This document shows, piece after piece, positions 23,461-36,419 of a stretch of DNA of 64,000 bases. Origin of the DNA: Diphasiastrum complanatum (Eukaryota > Streptophyta > Lycopodiopsida > Lycopodiales > Lycopodiaceae); contig CM055110.1 in NCBI GenBank assembly GCA_029204225.1, positions 2,579,349 through 2,643,348 on the forward strand. Direction: 5' to 3'. The notes beneath the pieces were generated by a model that did not search any database, was not told where the DNA came from, and saw only the letters and a list, made by a program, of their open reading frames with translations. A program made the position numbers and the translations under genes. Each line of letters begins with the position of its first letter. Position 1 is the first letter of the stretch.

Positions 23461-24815
23461 GTCATAACTTTGATCTATCTTAAGAAATAATTCCTACTTA
23501 AGAATATTCCTTTTCTTTAAACATCTATAAATTTAAAATGAAAGATTTCATAATCCATAGAGAATAGTGTCCATATTGGATGCTACACTATTTCTTACAT
23601 TAATTTTACATATCAAGATGAAAATACAACATGAAAAAGTACATAGAATCATAATGAATGGGTTCCTCCATGCTTCCACCTTTGATATCTTTGTAAAATA
23701 GCAACATGTGTGAAATACAAAATATGAATGAGTGTTTGCTTGTTTCCTCCATATTGCAATTGATTCGAGATGATTGCAACATGAAATGCCATAAATGAGC
23801 CGCCATTGCTAACTTGCCATAAAAGTTCTTCAAACCTTTGAAACCTATGAGTAAATACATGCCATAATGATTCTTCCTCTACTCTTTTTTTTTTAAAAAA
23901 ATACCAGCTTATCAACAAGATCCAAAGGATGCTTTCAATGATTCTAGTTTCACCAAAACTTGGCAATTTCCACACATTGACATGTCCTTGCTCAATCATG
24001 AAGTAAGATCATTAAAGTAGGATAGAAACAAACTTCCTTGTTGTCTATTTGACCTTACTTAAGACTTCAACAACCTACAAATTAGATCTTGATGCTTTGA
24101 ACATTGCATTCCATCTCAATGGCTTTTTCTAATTCCAAATTGTCAATTCCCACTTGGAGTATTAGCCTCGTGATCTTCCTCAAGAACATCATGACCCTTG
24201 CTCAATAACATACTTCCAAATCCAAGCTTCCTATCCAGTGCATGAATACATTTCAACAAAAATGCCCTTTTTACATGAAGGGTCTTCTTTAATCCTATCA
24301 TCAAGTGTGATGTTGACATAGCAAGCACAGGCAAATATTTGTCCCTCTTTTACTTGTCAAGCAAACATCACTACCAAACTCAACTTTAAGACCCTTGTAG
24401 ACCTGTTGACTCACACTAAGAAGATTATTACTTATGGAAGGAATGAACAAAACATTCTCTAAATTGACGTTCCTATTTGTAGAGAAAGAAATAGGAATTG
24501 TTCCAATGCCCTTTGTGGCACATTCATTGGCCGTGTAGATGATCTTCCTTTCACCTTCATAGGTCATCAAGGTGGGGAAGAACTTGTGCCTTGTCATGTG
24601 AGAGTATGCTCCACTATTGATATAGCATGAATCAATATCACCCACACCAAATAGCAAGCTAGAAGACATCACAAGAGAACCACATGCATTTTGTTCATCT
24701 TATTTAACGTGAGATTGTCTCTCCTTGATTTATGTTCCTTTTAAAGCATTCACTAGCAAAGTGTCCTTCCATGCCACAATAAAAGCCCTTGAGCTTTGAC
24801 TTCTCTCTATGTGAC
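23461..24815 (-). pseudogene. Deleted copia element of the element-C type
   Basis: Minus-strand remnants in order from 24815 downward: gag zinc knuckle GFYCGMEGHFASEC (first Cys replaced; about 24730-24800), protease CYINSGAYSHMTRHK with Asp to Asn (24301-24672), LENVLFIPSISNNLLSVSQ, then directly the integrase tail DDRIKEDPSCKKGIFV...GHDVLEEDHE (24143-24310). Most of the integrase was deleted between the last two. Below 24060 I see only weakly coding text (23606-23999) without a recognisable domain. Closest relative in the window: element C (41041-44337). Confidence 0.7.
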
Positions 24816-24995
24816 TCGTTACACTGACTCCTTCTCCATTGATGACATTTCTCAGCTGGAAGTCTTGATGTGGGTGGAGCTCCCCTTCTTTCCTCCCAAG
24901 TTTCTGCCAGCCTTGGACTTGGTTCTCAATAGTATAAGGAAGGTGCTTCTGTTCCAGCCCTGGAAAGCCCACAACCCTTTCCCTCACGTCCGTGC

Positions 24996-25787
24996 TTGCA
25001 TCCTCTGAAAGTTGTCTCAACCCCTGGTGGAGCACGTTCCCTTTGTGCCGACCGTTCCTATGTGCAACCTATCATCTTCAAAGGGCACCCAGACTCTTGC
25101 TACAGATGCCTTCGTCTTGGCCATGCTATGGCAAATTGTCCCCTTCCTGCTCGTGCTCGACGCTTGCCTCCACAACGCATGCCTACTCCCTTCATGTCAG
25201 AGACAATGGTTTCAAATCCACCAGGGTCGACATCGAAGGCTGTTTCGGCCGTGTCTACTCTGCCTCCTCTCCTGGCTACACCCTCGGATGCATCTGAATG
25301 GTCAAGTCGACCCTCCCGGTAGTCAGTGCAAGTGTCTGCTGCAACTCAAGAGGCGCCCCTTGGTTCTGGGCTAGCAACTGAGTCTACCTGTGGGCAACAG
25401 GCTTCAGTGCCCTCTGCTTTGTTGTCCTCTTCCGTTGCTACGGAGCCTCTAGTCTCAGTTTCCCTCAATAACACTCAGACTCCCCCAGATACGCACCACG
25501 TTTCCAATCTTCAGTCTGTTGTAACAACCCGATGGGCTGATTATCCTGACGAGCAAGTTGTTGCTCTGTTGCAACCACCTGTTGCCTCTTCACAGGGGCT
25601 TATACCTTCGACTATATCAGCGCCCTTGTTGTCCATGGCAGCCCGCACCACCCCGGCTTCGCAAATGGCTCTTTCAGCTTCCCAGCCTGCAAGGGTACCT
25701 GCTGCAACTATCACCAAGAAGCGCTCCACGGCTATCAAATTTTCGCCCTCTCACAATGCTGAATACTTCCTACAAGATCTTGGCTAA
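24996..25787 (+). pseudogene. LINE ORF1-like zinc-knuckle protein
   Basis: The frame from 24996 has RPIIFKGHPDSCYRCLRLGHAMANCPLP, a nucleic-acid-binding CCHC knuckle in the context usual for plant LINE ORF1. It stops at 25322 and resumes from 25326 as a low-complexity Ser/Thr/Pro/Ala segment (153 codons) that ends at 25785 just after the RT text has begun in another frame. The product would coat LINE RNA. Confidence 0.6.
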
Positions 25788-26694
25788 AGCTATGGCCCGT
25801 CGTCTGTCTCTCCTCCTTCATTCCCTCTTTCTTCTACGCAGTTCAAATTTGTCAAAGGCCGTAACATCATGGATTCTATCCTCAATGTTTGGATGGCAAC
25901 GGATTCACATGCTGCCTCGACTGTTCCTTCTCTTATCCTCCGCTTGGATCTTGACAAAGCCTTTGATCAAATCAGTTGGGACTATATTTGGGCTTCTTGC
26001 CAAGCTTTTGGCTTTCCTTCCTCCTTTTTGAATTTTGTGCGTGCTCTTTATCACCTTTTTTAATGGTTGTCTTTCTACTAATTTTGCCCCTACTTGTGGC
26101 ATTCGGCAAGGTTGTCCCTTTTCACCTATGTTGTTCGCCATAGCCACTAAACCCCTGTCTTGGGCCTTCCATGAAGCGACCTCGCTCTCCCGTATTTCCC
26201 CAATCTTTTTTCCTATGGGGCCGCTCTCACATCAACTCTTTGCTGACGACGTTACTCAACTCTCCCTCCTCTCCGAACCTCATGTTACCCATCTCCTGTC
26301 ACTCTTTACTGAATTTTGTTATTGTTCTTCCTCTCTTTTAAACATTTGGCAATTTGAACTTCATGTTATTCACACTTCGGTGCCCACCTGGGTCTCCTCT
26401 CTAGGTTTCCGCATTGTCCCCCATGGCACGATCACCCGACTATTGGGCATTCCTTTCGATATTCATATGTCTTCTGCTCAACGTACTCAATGGTTCCTTC
26501 GCTCGTTTTCTGACAAACTTGCCACTTGGGAACCTCATTTTATGTCCTTTCCCTCACGGGTTCTAGTCGTCCGCCACATCCTCTCTGCTCTGCCCTTCTC
26601 TTCTCTCTTCGTTGCCACGATAGCCCTGCATGACACTCTTGCTAAGGCCCTCTGGCGCTTCCTATGGGCTGGCAAGCGTCCTATTTTTCCCTGA
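25742..26694 (+). pseudogene. LINE reverse transcriptase
   Basis: Fingers/palm in three successive frames. NFRPLTMLNTSYKILAKAM is at about 25739 onwards, and the 25869-26063 frame has LDLDKAFDQISWDYIWASC. Frame 26035-26694 has FFNGCLSTNFAPTCGIRQG, SPMLFAIATKPLSWA, the catalytic FADDVTQL, and the thumb-like GIPFDIHMSSAQRTQW and KALWRFLWAG. One frameshift falls in the poly-T run near 26055. Primed by a nicked target in related elements. Confidence 0.85.
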
Positions 26695-27920
26695 TCAGTG
26701 TGTTCACCACCTACTGCGGATGGAGGCCTAGGCATTCCCGACCCTGCTATTAAAAACTGTTCTTTGATCCTTCGTCGTCTTTTTTCCCTTGCTCTCCTCT
26801 GTCAGCATTGGCATGTTTTTCTCCTTTCCTTTATGGCTTCTTCTGTTGCGGTGCCACCAATCTTGGTCATATTCTTGCTTTCAATTGCTAAGGACCTTTT
26901 GACTAACCTAGCTCGTCTCTTACTTCACTTTCGCTCCTTCATTTCGTGAAGAGATGACTCCACCCTCCCTTCCTCGAAATCCATTTGGACTTCATCTCTT
27001 TTTTCGACTAATGCTCAGCCTCTTTTCCGTTCTCATCCCCATCTTTCCCTTTCATTAGCCACTAAAGGCCTTCTCTCCCTTGCAATTGGTAAAGGTTCGT
27101 CCTTCCTCTGTTCTTTCTTTACCTGAACGTCAACTGATTTTCCTGGACACTTCTTGTGCCATTCCGATTCATATAACTCAAGTCTCGCCCTTTGATCTTT
27201 CAGGATGGTACCCCCCCTCACTTGTTCTCTCTTTGATTATTCCTCTCTGCATCGTCGTTAATTCCCTTCCCTTTTCCCGGATTATCATAACCGTCTCTGA
27301 ACGGCCTCTCATTTATTGCCTATATGGCGCTGCCGCCTTAAAACCGCCCCCTCTCTACCTGTAGGAAAGCTACAATACCTTGCCTACCGTATTCTTACCA
27401 AATCCTTACCTTTACTTTCCAAATGGCCCTTTCTTAATGATTGTCTTTGCCCACTTTGCTAGTTGTCTAAAGAAACGGTGGAGCACTTGTTCCTTCATTG
27501 TCATCGCCACCTTTGGCTGGAATGAGTAACATATTCTCGACTTGGGGTCTCACTTTATCTCTAGACATTGACACTATCCTCCTGTGGGACTCCCTTCTGA
27601 CAGACTCCTCTACTCTCACTTTCTAGCATGTGTGCAAGTTGGCAATATTGTAAAAGATTTGGACGACAAGAAATCAACAGGTCTTTGAGGGGGACCCCCC
27701 TTCTTTGTCTGCGGCGACTTGTATTCGACTTGCTATGTTTTTTAAAAATACTACTTAGGTTAGTTTTAATTTGCTACCCTGCGTGGTATGCTAGCTCGGT
27801 GGCCTTTGGGCTTTGGAAAGTACTTATGGACCTCAAACAATTTTTGGCCATGAAGTCATTTTATGTACTTGTAATTTGTGAATATATGATAGTGCAATTA
27901 AGCTTTCAAAAAACAAAAAC

Positions 27921-30046
27921 ACATAGGCATGGATACTAGCATTGCAAAAAATATGGGTTGGATATTCTACCATCTGTGGAGGGCTTGTGAATACTGCATC
28001 ATTGATAAATGGCATTGAAGTAACACTCATTTTCATCTAGAGTTTCTCTATCAATTATAATAATATCATTCGAAAAGGGATTTCATCGATGACCCACTTT
28101 GGTCATGAAACATTCTATGTAATTCTTGCACGTGGAGTTGTATTTAAGCAATATGCATGCCTAGGTGCTATCTTAAACAAGATGAAATTGTGCCATCAAA
28201 GGATTGCAAAAGATCTAACATAAATTTCTCTATAATACTGAGCTTACAAAAATCACAATGATATGAGTGGATGAGTCATGAATTAAAAAAGGTCCCATAA
28301 AAGCACATTTAAAAATCAAAATAGAATTATGATCAAGCAATAACACATTTTCATCACCTTTGAGCATTGTCAGATCAACAATGTCTAATGAATTCAGATC
28401 GATTCCGACTGTAGGTACACTTATATGGCATGAGAAAATCACTTTTTTCTATTAGACTGGCCCTCATTACATATACAAACAAGAATATTGTATGAAGATT
28501 TTAGTCACAAAAAGGAGTCTCAAAAAAGATTTAGAAAGATTGATTAAGATGAGTAAAAATTTAGACAGTAGACAGCTTCAACAAAATCCTGACCATCCAA
28601 CATGTGAGTCTAGAAGCCAAGTGACCATCCGTTCTTTTAGGCTCTACCTCTTAACTTTAATCAAAACATAGTGAATGATTTGTGTAGAGAGATTTATCTA
28701 CCCTCACATCTTCAAATCAAAAAACGAAAATAGTACATTAATGATTACATTAAAAACTCACAAAAAGGCTAAATGTTGTAACAGCAATCTTGAAAAAACA
28801 CTCACCCATCTGTCGAACAATTTATGCCTTCATTAAAAGATCATTATAATAGATTAACAGCTCAAATGCCACAATGTAACAAATAATTCTTTTGAAAACA
28901 TTCAACATATCAATCAATTTGTGCCTCAAGTACAAACACATCATGAATTTTGAGTTCAACTATTTTGTGAGAATTTCAGGTCCTCTTGGACATTTTCTAA
29001 TATGAAAGTTCTAGCTAAGAAGTGTCCCACAAAAAAATTATACATTAAAACCAACCTATCTTCGAGCTGATTTTGACTTCATCCACAATACAATAAGACA
29101 ATGCAATCAAATCAGTCATGACAATCTTTCAAATTGTTTGAGTTTTCAAATTATATACATGAGTAAACAAACCAAAAAAAAATCAACAGCAAAACTAATA
29201 CTCAAGTAGCATAAGTTTTGAATTCATCAATTTTAAGGACAAACTTCAAACATAATAATACTTCAATTACGCACTAATTGGACTTCTTGACAAATTCCTC
29301 AATTTTATGAAGTGATGGATTACACGTGTGGCAACTTTTGCCCATTTTCAGTTCACAGTGTGTTATTATTCTAGGGAGCATGGGCAGAAAATTCAAGTGC
29401 CATTCTACATGGCAGAATTTCACTCTGCAAAAATACATGCCTATTCCGCTTTATAATCTTCATGTGAGAATTAAACATATATAATCCATTATGCAGTGGA
29501 AGCCACCAAAAAAAACATTCTACCCCAATCAGACTCCCACAAATTTTAGGTGAGGGACATGGAGGCAAGGTCGACCCTAAAAATATTAGGAGTCCTTACC
29601 AGCTGAATGTCTTGTGCCCTAAGCCTTCCATAACAAGAGTTCTCAAGAGCATGTTTTTTAGCAATTTGAGAAAAAATCTGCTCATGAAACTGAGCTATGC
29701 AGCCTATAACCCCTATGGAATACACCATATCTTCTCAAATAAAGATATTGCAAACACTTCATCAATGGAAAGTTGGTAACATACAAAGGAAATACAAGGG
29801 CTCATTAAGGTGATAGATAAAAGGCTTTTGCATTAATCCACCCAAAACTTCATACATAATTTCAAAACAGATGTTCAACCTATTTTTTCCTCAATTTATT
29901 CACCAAAGATGGTGCTCATTCCCTTCTCTAAGTCATACAGAATATACAACAGACCGATATTTAAACAGCAACCTTACTCTGAAGGAATAAATAATGATAC
30001 ATCTACATACTGTACGTAACAACTACAAGCATTGTACAGGTATTCT
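27921..30046. other. Intergenic region downstream of RAD21
   Basis: About 2.1 kb of AT-rich sequence without a credible gene. Short minus-strand frames (27833-28036, 28230-28442) show no family motifs and are probably chance or old transposon debris. The part nearest 30046 should contain the 3' UTR of RAD21. Confidence 0.5.
29895..29900 (-). terminator. Candidate polyadenylation signal of RAD21
   Basis: The minus strand reads AATAAA about 147 bases past the RAD21 stop codon, in AU-rich context. Plant genes often use weaker variants, so the true site may differ. Confidence 0.45.
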
Positions 30047-33000
30047 TCAGAAAATTGCCTTTAAAAGTTTTGGTCGTGCAGTGAGAGCTATGTCACCGTA
30101 GGCTTCCACCTGCTCAACTCCAATATAATTCTGAGTCTTCAAGACCTGTACAAATATCATGATGTGAGGAATGCATTCCACCAGGCACTATGGCACATTT
30201 GCATCAAAGAGACACATTGTCAACCATTAAATGTTCACTTTCAAGCTTTAATCAGGACAGTGTAGATGTTAATCATATCCCAACTCACAACTCTGGTCAG
30301 AGAAGGAAAATTCTTTAAGCAGAGGAATTACCAAAGTCTCAAAAAACATTCTTGCAGCTTGCTTTTTACTTTTGTTCTTGAGTAGTTTGTCCAATGAGAG
30401 ACTGCTGAATTGATGTTCTTGTGAACCCTTGACACCCACGTCTGCTGCTTTGAAAGCTCCTTGCAAAAACTCAGCAACAGCTCTGAAAGAAAAAGCTTGC
30501 GAACATCAGTCCTCAGCTTTGTAAGAGTATATAAACGTCTGAAAAGCACAGTTGTAAATTATATTCCCTTGGTTTTCAAACCCATCTGTACCATGTCACT
30601 ATTCTCTTAAGCAATGCTGACCTGGTTCGGCTCGACCATCCGTTACTATCTTGGCCCATGACGTTTGAACCAAATTTTCTTGAACCCTCCAATGAATACA
30701 TATCACCCAACAAATCACCATTTTCTGCAGAAGATATCAACAGTCACCTAATAGTAGAAAAAAACAATGAAATTGTCTCACAAATTTGTGCTTATAAAAT
30801 TTTCAAGGCAACTGACAGTCAGTGATAAAGATTGCTAAAAGAGCATCATGCACCTCAACACCAAAAGTGCAAGGTAATGCAGAGTGAAACGGTAAAAAAT
30901 CGCACCAAGGATGAAATGAATGAGCAAGGATGAGTGAGTACCTAGTGGAGCGGAATCAGCTAGAAAACTTAGGCCCTGCACGAATTGCACACAAACAATG
31001 TGATATAAAGATCTTGAACCTACACCTATCCTGATCCATTTTGTGGTTTAGAAAATGTGGCACTAAATTGACCCTAAATCACTAATATATCTTTAAGGTC
31101 CAGAAATTCAAAGGCATCTTGAGTTTATAACAGAATCTAAGCTCATTGAGAATACAACAAGCCCTCATAAATTTCGGCAACAAACGTTTCAAAGCAGACG
31201 AATACAATTTGTTTCGCTTAACGAGCTTGTTTTCAGCCAAAATACTTGGCTGGCACTCCTGTCATATTATCAAACATGTCGAATAAAACATAGTAATTTT
31301 TCCCAGGAAATGCATGATACAAATATAATGCCGATTTTACGATACTTACTGGTTGACTTGATTCTTCAACTGGTAACGTCACTGCTGCATATCCATTCTC
31401 TTCCCCATGATCAATGTATGGCAGAACTTCAATCGTCTGTGCTTCCAAAGTCATTTGCTCTCCTTGTCCTGCCATTGTCAGCACGGTTGTCTCTAAAGCC
31501 GCTACATTAACCTGCAGCTGGTCATGGTGAGCTAACTCGGTGCTTTGAGCGGCAACCGGTTGTAAGTCTTTTTCCAAAGCTGCTTCATGATTTTCTTCTT
31601 GATTCAACTCAATCCACATTGGGACTGTTGGAGAAGGCACCGGCTCTACCTCATTCGTGCCTGGTTGTAACCCACTTCTTGCTTCTGCAACTATCATTTT
31701 GAAATCTTCTCAGACTAAAATGTCCCTAAATTAACATAAAAGCATCACAACTAGAACAATTAACCAGAACTCAAACTCAGGGTACATAATTTGGCATATA
31801 CAGATTAGAAAAAAAATTAATGACGAGCATCCTGGTAAGAGAAAAACATTCATAGAATTTCCAATAAACAACCTGGTGAAGTTGGCGGTTCACAGATCTC
31901 ATTGTCGATGGTATTCACGTCGCCTTGCTGCCCAGCATCTGCATGCTCAGGAGAATGGTCAACCATGAAAGTTGCATCCACGCCCACTTGAGGGGTGCAT
32001 GGCATACTGTTTGGAGGAGAAACAGTAGCATCGGCATCTCTTTCAATGACTGTTATTTGGTTATAAAGCTCATGCAACTCAGGACATAACCCTGAAAAGC
32101 ACATCATTAGCAGAACGAGCTAATCAATCCAACAACCATGTTGACATCTTGCTTGGTCCACCTTTTAAGAGTCCAATCCAGTCCAAAATTTTATCACAAA
32201 ATTGTTATGCTGCTTGCTTTTATGAATTAAGCCAAAAAATAGATGCAGTCATTGAGGTGGTAGATAAGCTAAGACACAACACATGCTCAGCTAATGACTA
32301 CTTCGTACCATAAACAGATGCTTTCGGGAAAGTCTCCTTCATTCGATAATCACTTTCAATGCTCCACGTCTCGAAAAGAAGCACAGAAGCCTTTCTACGG
32401 ATACGTCGTAAGTCTTCTGAGTTTTCCACTTGATGTTTCATAATGCTGCAAACAATAAATTGACCCTACTCAACACCATATTTAAAAGCATTTACAGGCA
32501 ATAGGATGCTTCTTCAAATCAAATGAAACAAGAAACCCTAATGTTTATCACATCCCCAAGCAACTAACAACAAATTCCATAACAAGCATGACGACCATTC
32601 TGAAATACTACTCACAAGAAGAAAGTGTATTTGAAAAAAAGAGAGTGACAAAAGAATTAACAATGTCTATAGCACATCTACCAAACATGCCTCAAAGGAT
32701 ACAGGTGGAACATAATGTCAATACAACTTCCAACTTACAACAGGGAATTAGTTTAAAGTTAACAAACTTCCTTTCACTACTGCTTGTGGCCACTAAACTA
32801 GAGAACATCTATCTAGAAATAGAATCTTCTACACTGCACCATTGATTTTATTATGAAGTCAACCAGCTAAGTATAAAATTCTCAACATTCCTATTTGAGC
32901 ATGAAACATACTTGCTCGGCAATACTGTTGCCGTGTCAAAATATTGTTGTCTCTTTCTCCTGGTCCCTCTAGCTCGACTTGGAACTGGTGTCTCAATTGG

Positions 33001-35731
33001 AGTGGCTGCCACTTGAATGGATGGAGTACCTCCTGAAAAGGCATACTATGTTGCATTTAGCATCTCTTGCACTTAAGAAACCTAACTTCTTGATATCCAT
33101 GACAAGAGCACCAATCCAGAACCTAGAACAAACCTAAAATTGATGCTAAAATGTCATCATCTTCGGGAATAGCATCCAAGCCAGAAGTGGGTGGTGCTCC
33201 AACTCCAGGTAGAGGACTCAAGGAACCATCTTTAAACACAGAAGATTCATGAGCTTGTTCTTTATTCTGTTCAGGAAGTTCCTCGTCCTCCATCAGGAAA
33301 GCACCATCATCTCTACCTGTCAGTATTGGAGATTTGTCACCAATCAAAGGTTCTTGTACAAATGCAAACTCATCTGGCTCATCAAACCTAGGTTCCACTG
33401 CAGATCTTAGTTTCTCAACTTCGGGAATGTCATCTGCTGATATGTCCTCTTCAACAACTGCAATCTGCTCCACTATTTCAAGTTTGTCAGTTTCAGGAAC
33501 ATTAAGCTGCTCCTGTTCCAAAATTGCACTTGTAGATACATTAGCTTCGGTTTTATCAATAGCCATAGGAGTCAAGGAAGCAGCATTCTGCTCATCTGGA
33601 TCCATCCCATCAGGAAAAGCAACTTCCAATGTGCGGTCAATATTTTCATCCATCTCGAAATCCATAGCCATTGGTGGAAGAACACTGCGAATACAAAAAG
33701 CTCAAATTAGGTTATTCGGTGAAGTTCAAAGAGTAAGTTTTCTGCAAAAGAAAATCGCAAGCAAACAGAGGTTCCTTTCTTTCAGATCAAACAAGAGTAT
33801 TAGACATCATGAAAGTCGTCCTTTACATCGCCTTTTAACTCTAAACCCAACTTATCAGGACTTTCCCTACAAGTTCTTTGACAAAAATGAATGAGCTTAT
33901 CTGCTTTTTAGTGCTTACTCTTCCTCCAGTGTTTGCATGGGGGAGGTCTGCCCCCTCCGAGGAATTGTAAAAAGCAATTCCTACAAAACACCAGATCAGC
34001 CCCAGGTCATGAAAGGTTTTCATAAATGCTGCATGATGCAATTGAGGATACTCAGTAGGTACTAGTTACCTTTTGAAATACCTTGTAATGCAAAGCAAAG
34101 AAAGTAAAACTATCACCTAAGCTGAACGTCCATTCTAAGAGATTAGCACATTAAAACCCGACAGTGAGATTTGACAGTCGGTTTTCGACATGCACAAATT
34201 CTCTCACAAATCAAGCAAGTTCACAATAAGGGGTCAATGCAACATTTGGGAAGGATGACAAGTAAGCCTCCAGGAAAAACATAACTAGTTTGAGAACTCT
34301 AGTTCAATGCACACATTTTATGATCACCACTACATCTGAAACTAATGCAGAACTTACCTTGTCTTGTTCATGACTTGCAAGATCATCTTGAAATTGTTCT
34401 GCACATTATCAATCTCAGAATTTTGAGCATTAGTCTTGATAATGATTCAGAATTCCAAAAATGTTGGATTCAAACTGAGAAATAGCTTATAATACTTAAA
34501 AAATAAAATTTCACCTAATCTTTGTTAGCAGCTAGAATTAGCACCAGGAGTATGGCATATGCTATGTCAAATTCAATATGCTCAATATATTTGCACAAGA
34601 AACACGCTTACCTTCTACTTCTCGCTGCGGAGCCAAAAAAAAAGCTTCTAGTAATGGGTCGTGAAGAGTGATCTGCTCACGTTCTGTAACGTGAAGATCA
34701 AAGTCACTGCATTATAATCACAAAAGTAGTAAGAAACTTACTATATTACACCTCTGACCTTCAAGATGTTCTAACTTCTACCCACACAATTTAGCTGCAC
34801 AGAAGCAAGCACAATCAATTCACTAGGACATCCTTTCTACCAAGATAATAACTTGACATGCATTTTTTAATCTCAAGGTCAAACTGACCTCAGTTTTTAT
34901 TAGCCTGAAATCTGTACATCATGAACAAATGCCAATACAAAAATACACTACATTCTTATCACTCACATATCCTGATTTCCTACTGGACAAGCCCAAAGCA
35001 AAAAAAAAACTCTTACGCCTCACTGTAGAAGACCACATCTTCCAAACACCTAATAGCATTGTGCTCAATTGAAGAGCCTCAGAAATAGTCCTGACAATTG
35101 AGTGCATGGCCATTACCTTCCCCTTCGTTGGTTAAAAGACATCATAAAAGTTATCATGTGAACCTACCAAGCAAGAAGTAACAAAAGCTTACCCATGAAA
35201 TCCTTCCTGATAAGGAATTACATGAGAATCATCAAAATCAAATGTCTCAGGGAGTGTGATAACATGAAATGGTGCTCTCGCAGCTTCAGGAGGAAGATCC
35301 ACAGCTCCAGAATGAAAAGCATGCTTGATTTTCACTAATGCTTCACTACAATCGTGATACAAGTAATTGACCTTTCGTGCATAAATCCTTACAACTCCAA
35401 GTAACAGGTGCCCTGATAACCTCAATGCTATTGGGACCTCCGAAAACAAGATCGAGTCTTCATCGCCATGATTCAGAAAAGAAGTTTATGTTAGTGTGCA
35501 CTCACAAAAGTAACTCTCTCCCTCTCTCTAACATTCGGTCCAAGATATCTAAAATCCCCATGAGTCGAAATGGCAAATTTGAAAATGTAATTCATAAAAT
35601 AACATACCAACAGAAACGCTAATGTTGGTCTCATTCACTTGACTCTTTCTGAGCTTTTTTTCTAGATGAGCAGCAATCCAGACAGTGCCCAGTGGGCCTT
35701 TCTTGGACAAAATTAAGTGAGAGTAAAACAT
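30047..35731 (-). CDS. RAD21: Cohesin kleisin subunit RAD21/SCC1 (14 coding exons)
   Basis: Alpha-kleisin that closes the SMC1-SMC3 cohesin ring in the nucleus, holding sister chromatids until separase cuts it. Exons in transcript order: 35731-35608, 35457-35193, 34706-34612, 34398-34358, 33980-33919, 33684-33134, 33032-32912, 32445-32309, 32091-31873, 31684-31350, 30975-30942, 30724-30622, 30482-30332, 30145-30047. All introns are GT-AG, phases agree throughout, and the total is 2337 nt (778 residues). Residues 1-130 are the SMC3-binding N-terminal domain ([47 protein letters not shown]). The middle is acidic, with [17 protein letters not shown] and [15 protein letters not shown] matching the conserved central part of plant homologues. 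The C-terminus is the SMC1-binding winged helix ([20 protein letters not shown]). Length is normal (plant paralogues about 600-1050). Start chosen because the family begins MFYSH. No separase site was assigned. A mitotic RAD21 is likelier than REC8, by inference. Confidence 0.94.
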
Positions 35732-35748
35732 TTTAGATGATCAATCCT
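35732..35748 (-). other. RAD21: 5' UTR exon end of RAD21 with leader-intron acceptor
   Basis: On the minus strand, TATTTTCAG ends at 35749, 17 bases before the ATG. A pyrimidine-rich acceptor so close to the start indicates that the rest of the 5' UTR lies in one or more upstream exons, probably beyond 37000. The leader intron then spans about 1.3 kb or more. Confidence 0.6.
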
Positions 35749-36419
35749 CTGAAAATAGCTATACCACTTATAGAACAAACCGAATAACAAAGGGCCTGCA
35801 ACCAAAAGACCACAACTCAGAACTGAAAGAAATTATAAAATCAACTTCAACAATTATGGAGAAGTGAAACTTAAAAACACAAACTTCATTGTTAAGCTTC
35901 GTAGTATAACTTCTAAGAGACTGCAGCACTTAAGTTGGCCTGAGAAGCTAGATAAAATCTGCAAGAAATATAATGACCAGATACATTGTCAAGCATTCAC
36001 TTAAGATTAGCCACAGGCTCGCCTTAACCCCAGTGCTTCATGCTAAACAACAACAAATTCCATTTTATGTATACCAAGGTAATTGAACAAAATGCTGTAA
36101 GCTATGAAATACACGCAAATTTCTCAAATCAAATTGTTTGATTACTTTGAAGTTCAATGCAGAAAAATTTGATTAGCAGTTTCCGCTACAAAGTATGAGA
36201 CGGTTCTGATCAACTAATAACCTCCATCTAGGCATCTTAAACGTTTGCCACAGTAAAGATGTTATAGATAATAGATAAGCAGCAAAGTTGCGTTATGTTC
36301 TAGTATAGGCACGGAGGTGAACATGTTTGTGAATGCCTTAAAGCAGCAACACAGTTGAAAAAATTTGTGGTTCAAAAGGTGACGTGCTAGTACATGACCA
36401 AGCTTATAACCTGTTTTCC

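Larger units (their letters stand above)
24820..27920 (+). mobile_element. LINE (non-LTR retrotransposon), endonuclease-less derivative
   Basis: Plant L1-type element, GC-richer and more pyrimidine-rich than its neighbours. The ORF1-like start (LEVLMWVELPFFPPKFLPALDLV) has a CCHC knuckle CYRCLRLGHAMANC near 25098-25140, then a Pro/Ser/Thr-rich tail to about 25740. RT begins at once with RPLTMLNTSYKILAKAMARRL (about 25742-25805), then LDLDKAFDQISWDY, GIRQGCPFSPMLFAI and the active site FADD (26239-26250). An RVT zinc-finger-like CPLC...ETVEHLFLHC lies near 27450-27500. The 3' end at about 27893-27919 is A-rich (TTTCAAAAAACAAAAAC), a typical LINE tail. No AP-type endonuclease domain is present. 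Confidence 0.85.

Noticed and set aside
23606-23999. Two overlapping minus-strand frames as a host gene
   Set aside because: No recognised domain, no splice structure, and located inside a decayed copia element.
31233-31349. Extension of the RAD21 exon to the frame end ([14 protein letters not shown]...)
   Set aside because: A GTAAGT donor at 31349 and the phase of the next exon show this is intron; the extended text lacks family similarity.
33334-33894. Plus-strand frame of 186 codons, Ser/Thr-rich
   Set aside because: Exact antisense of RAD21 exon 6, whose acidic Glu/Asp codons read as Ser/Ile on the other strand.
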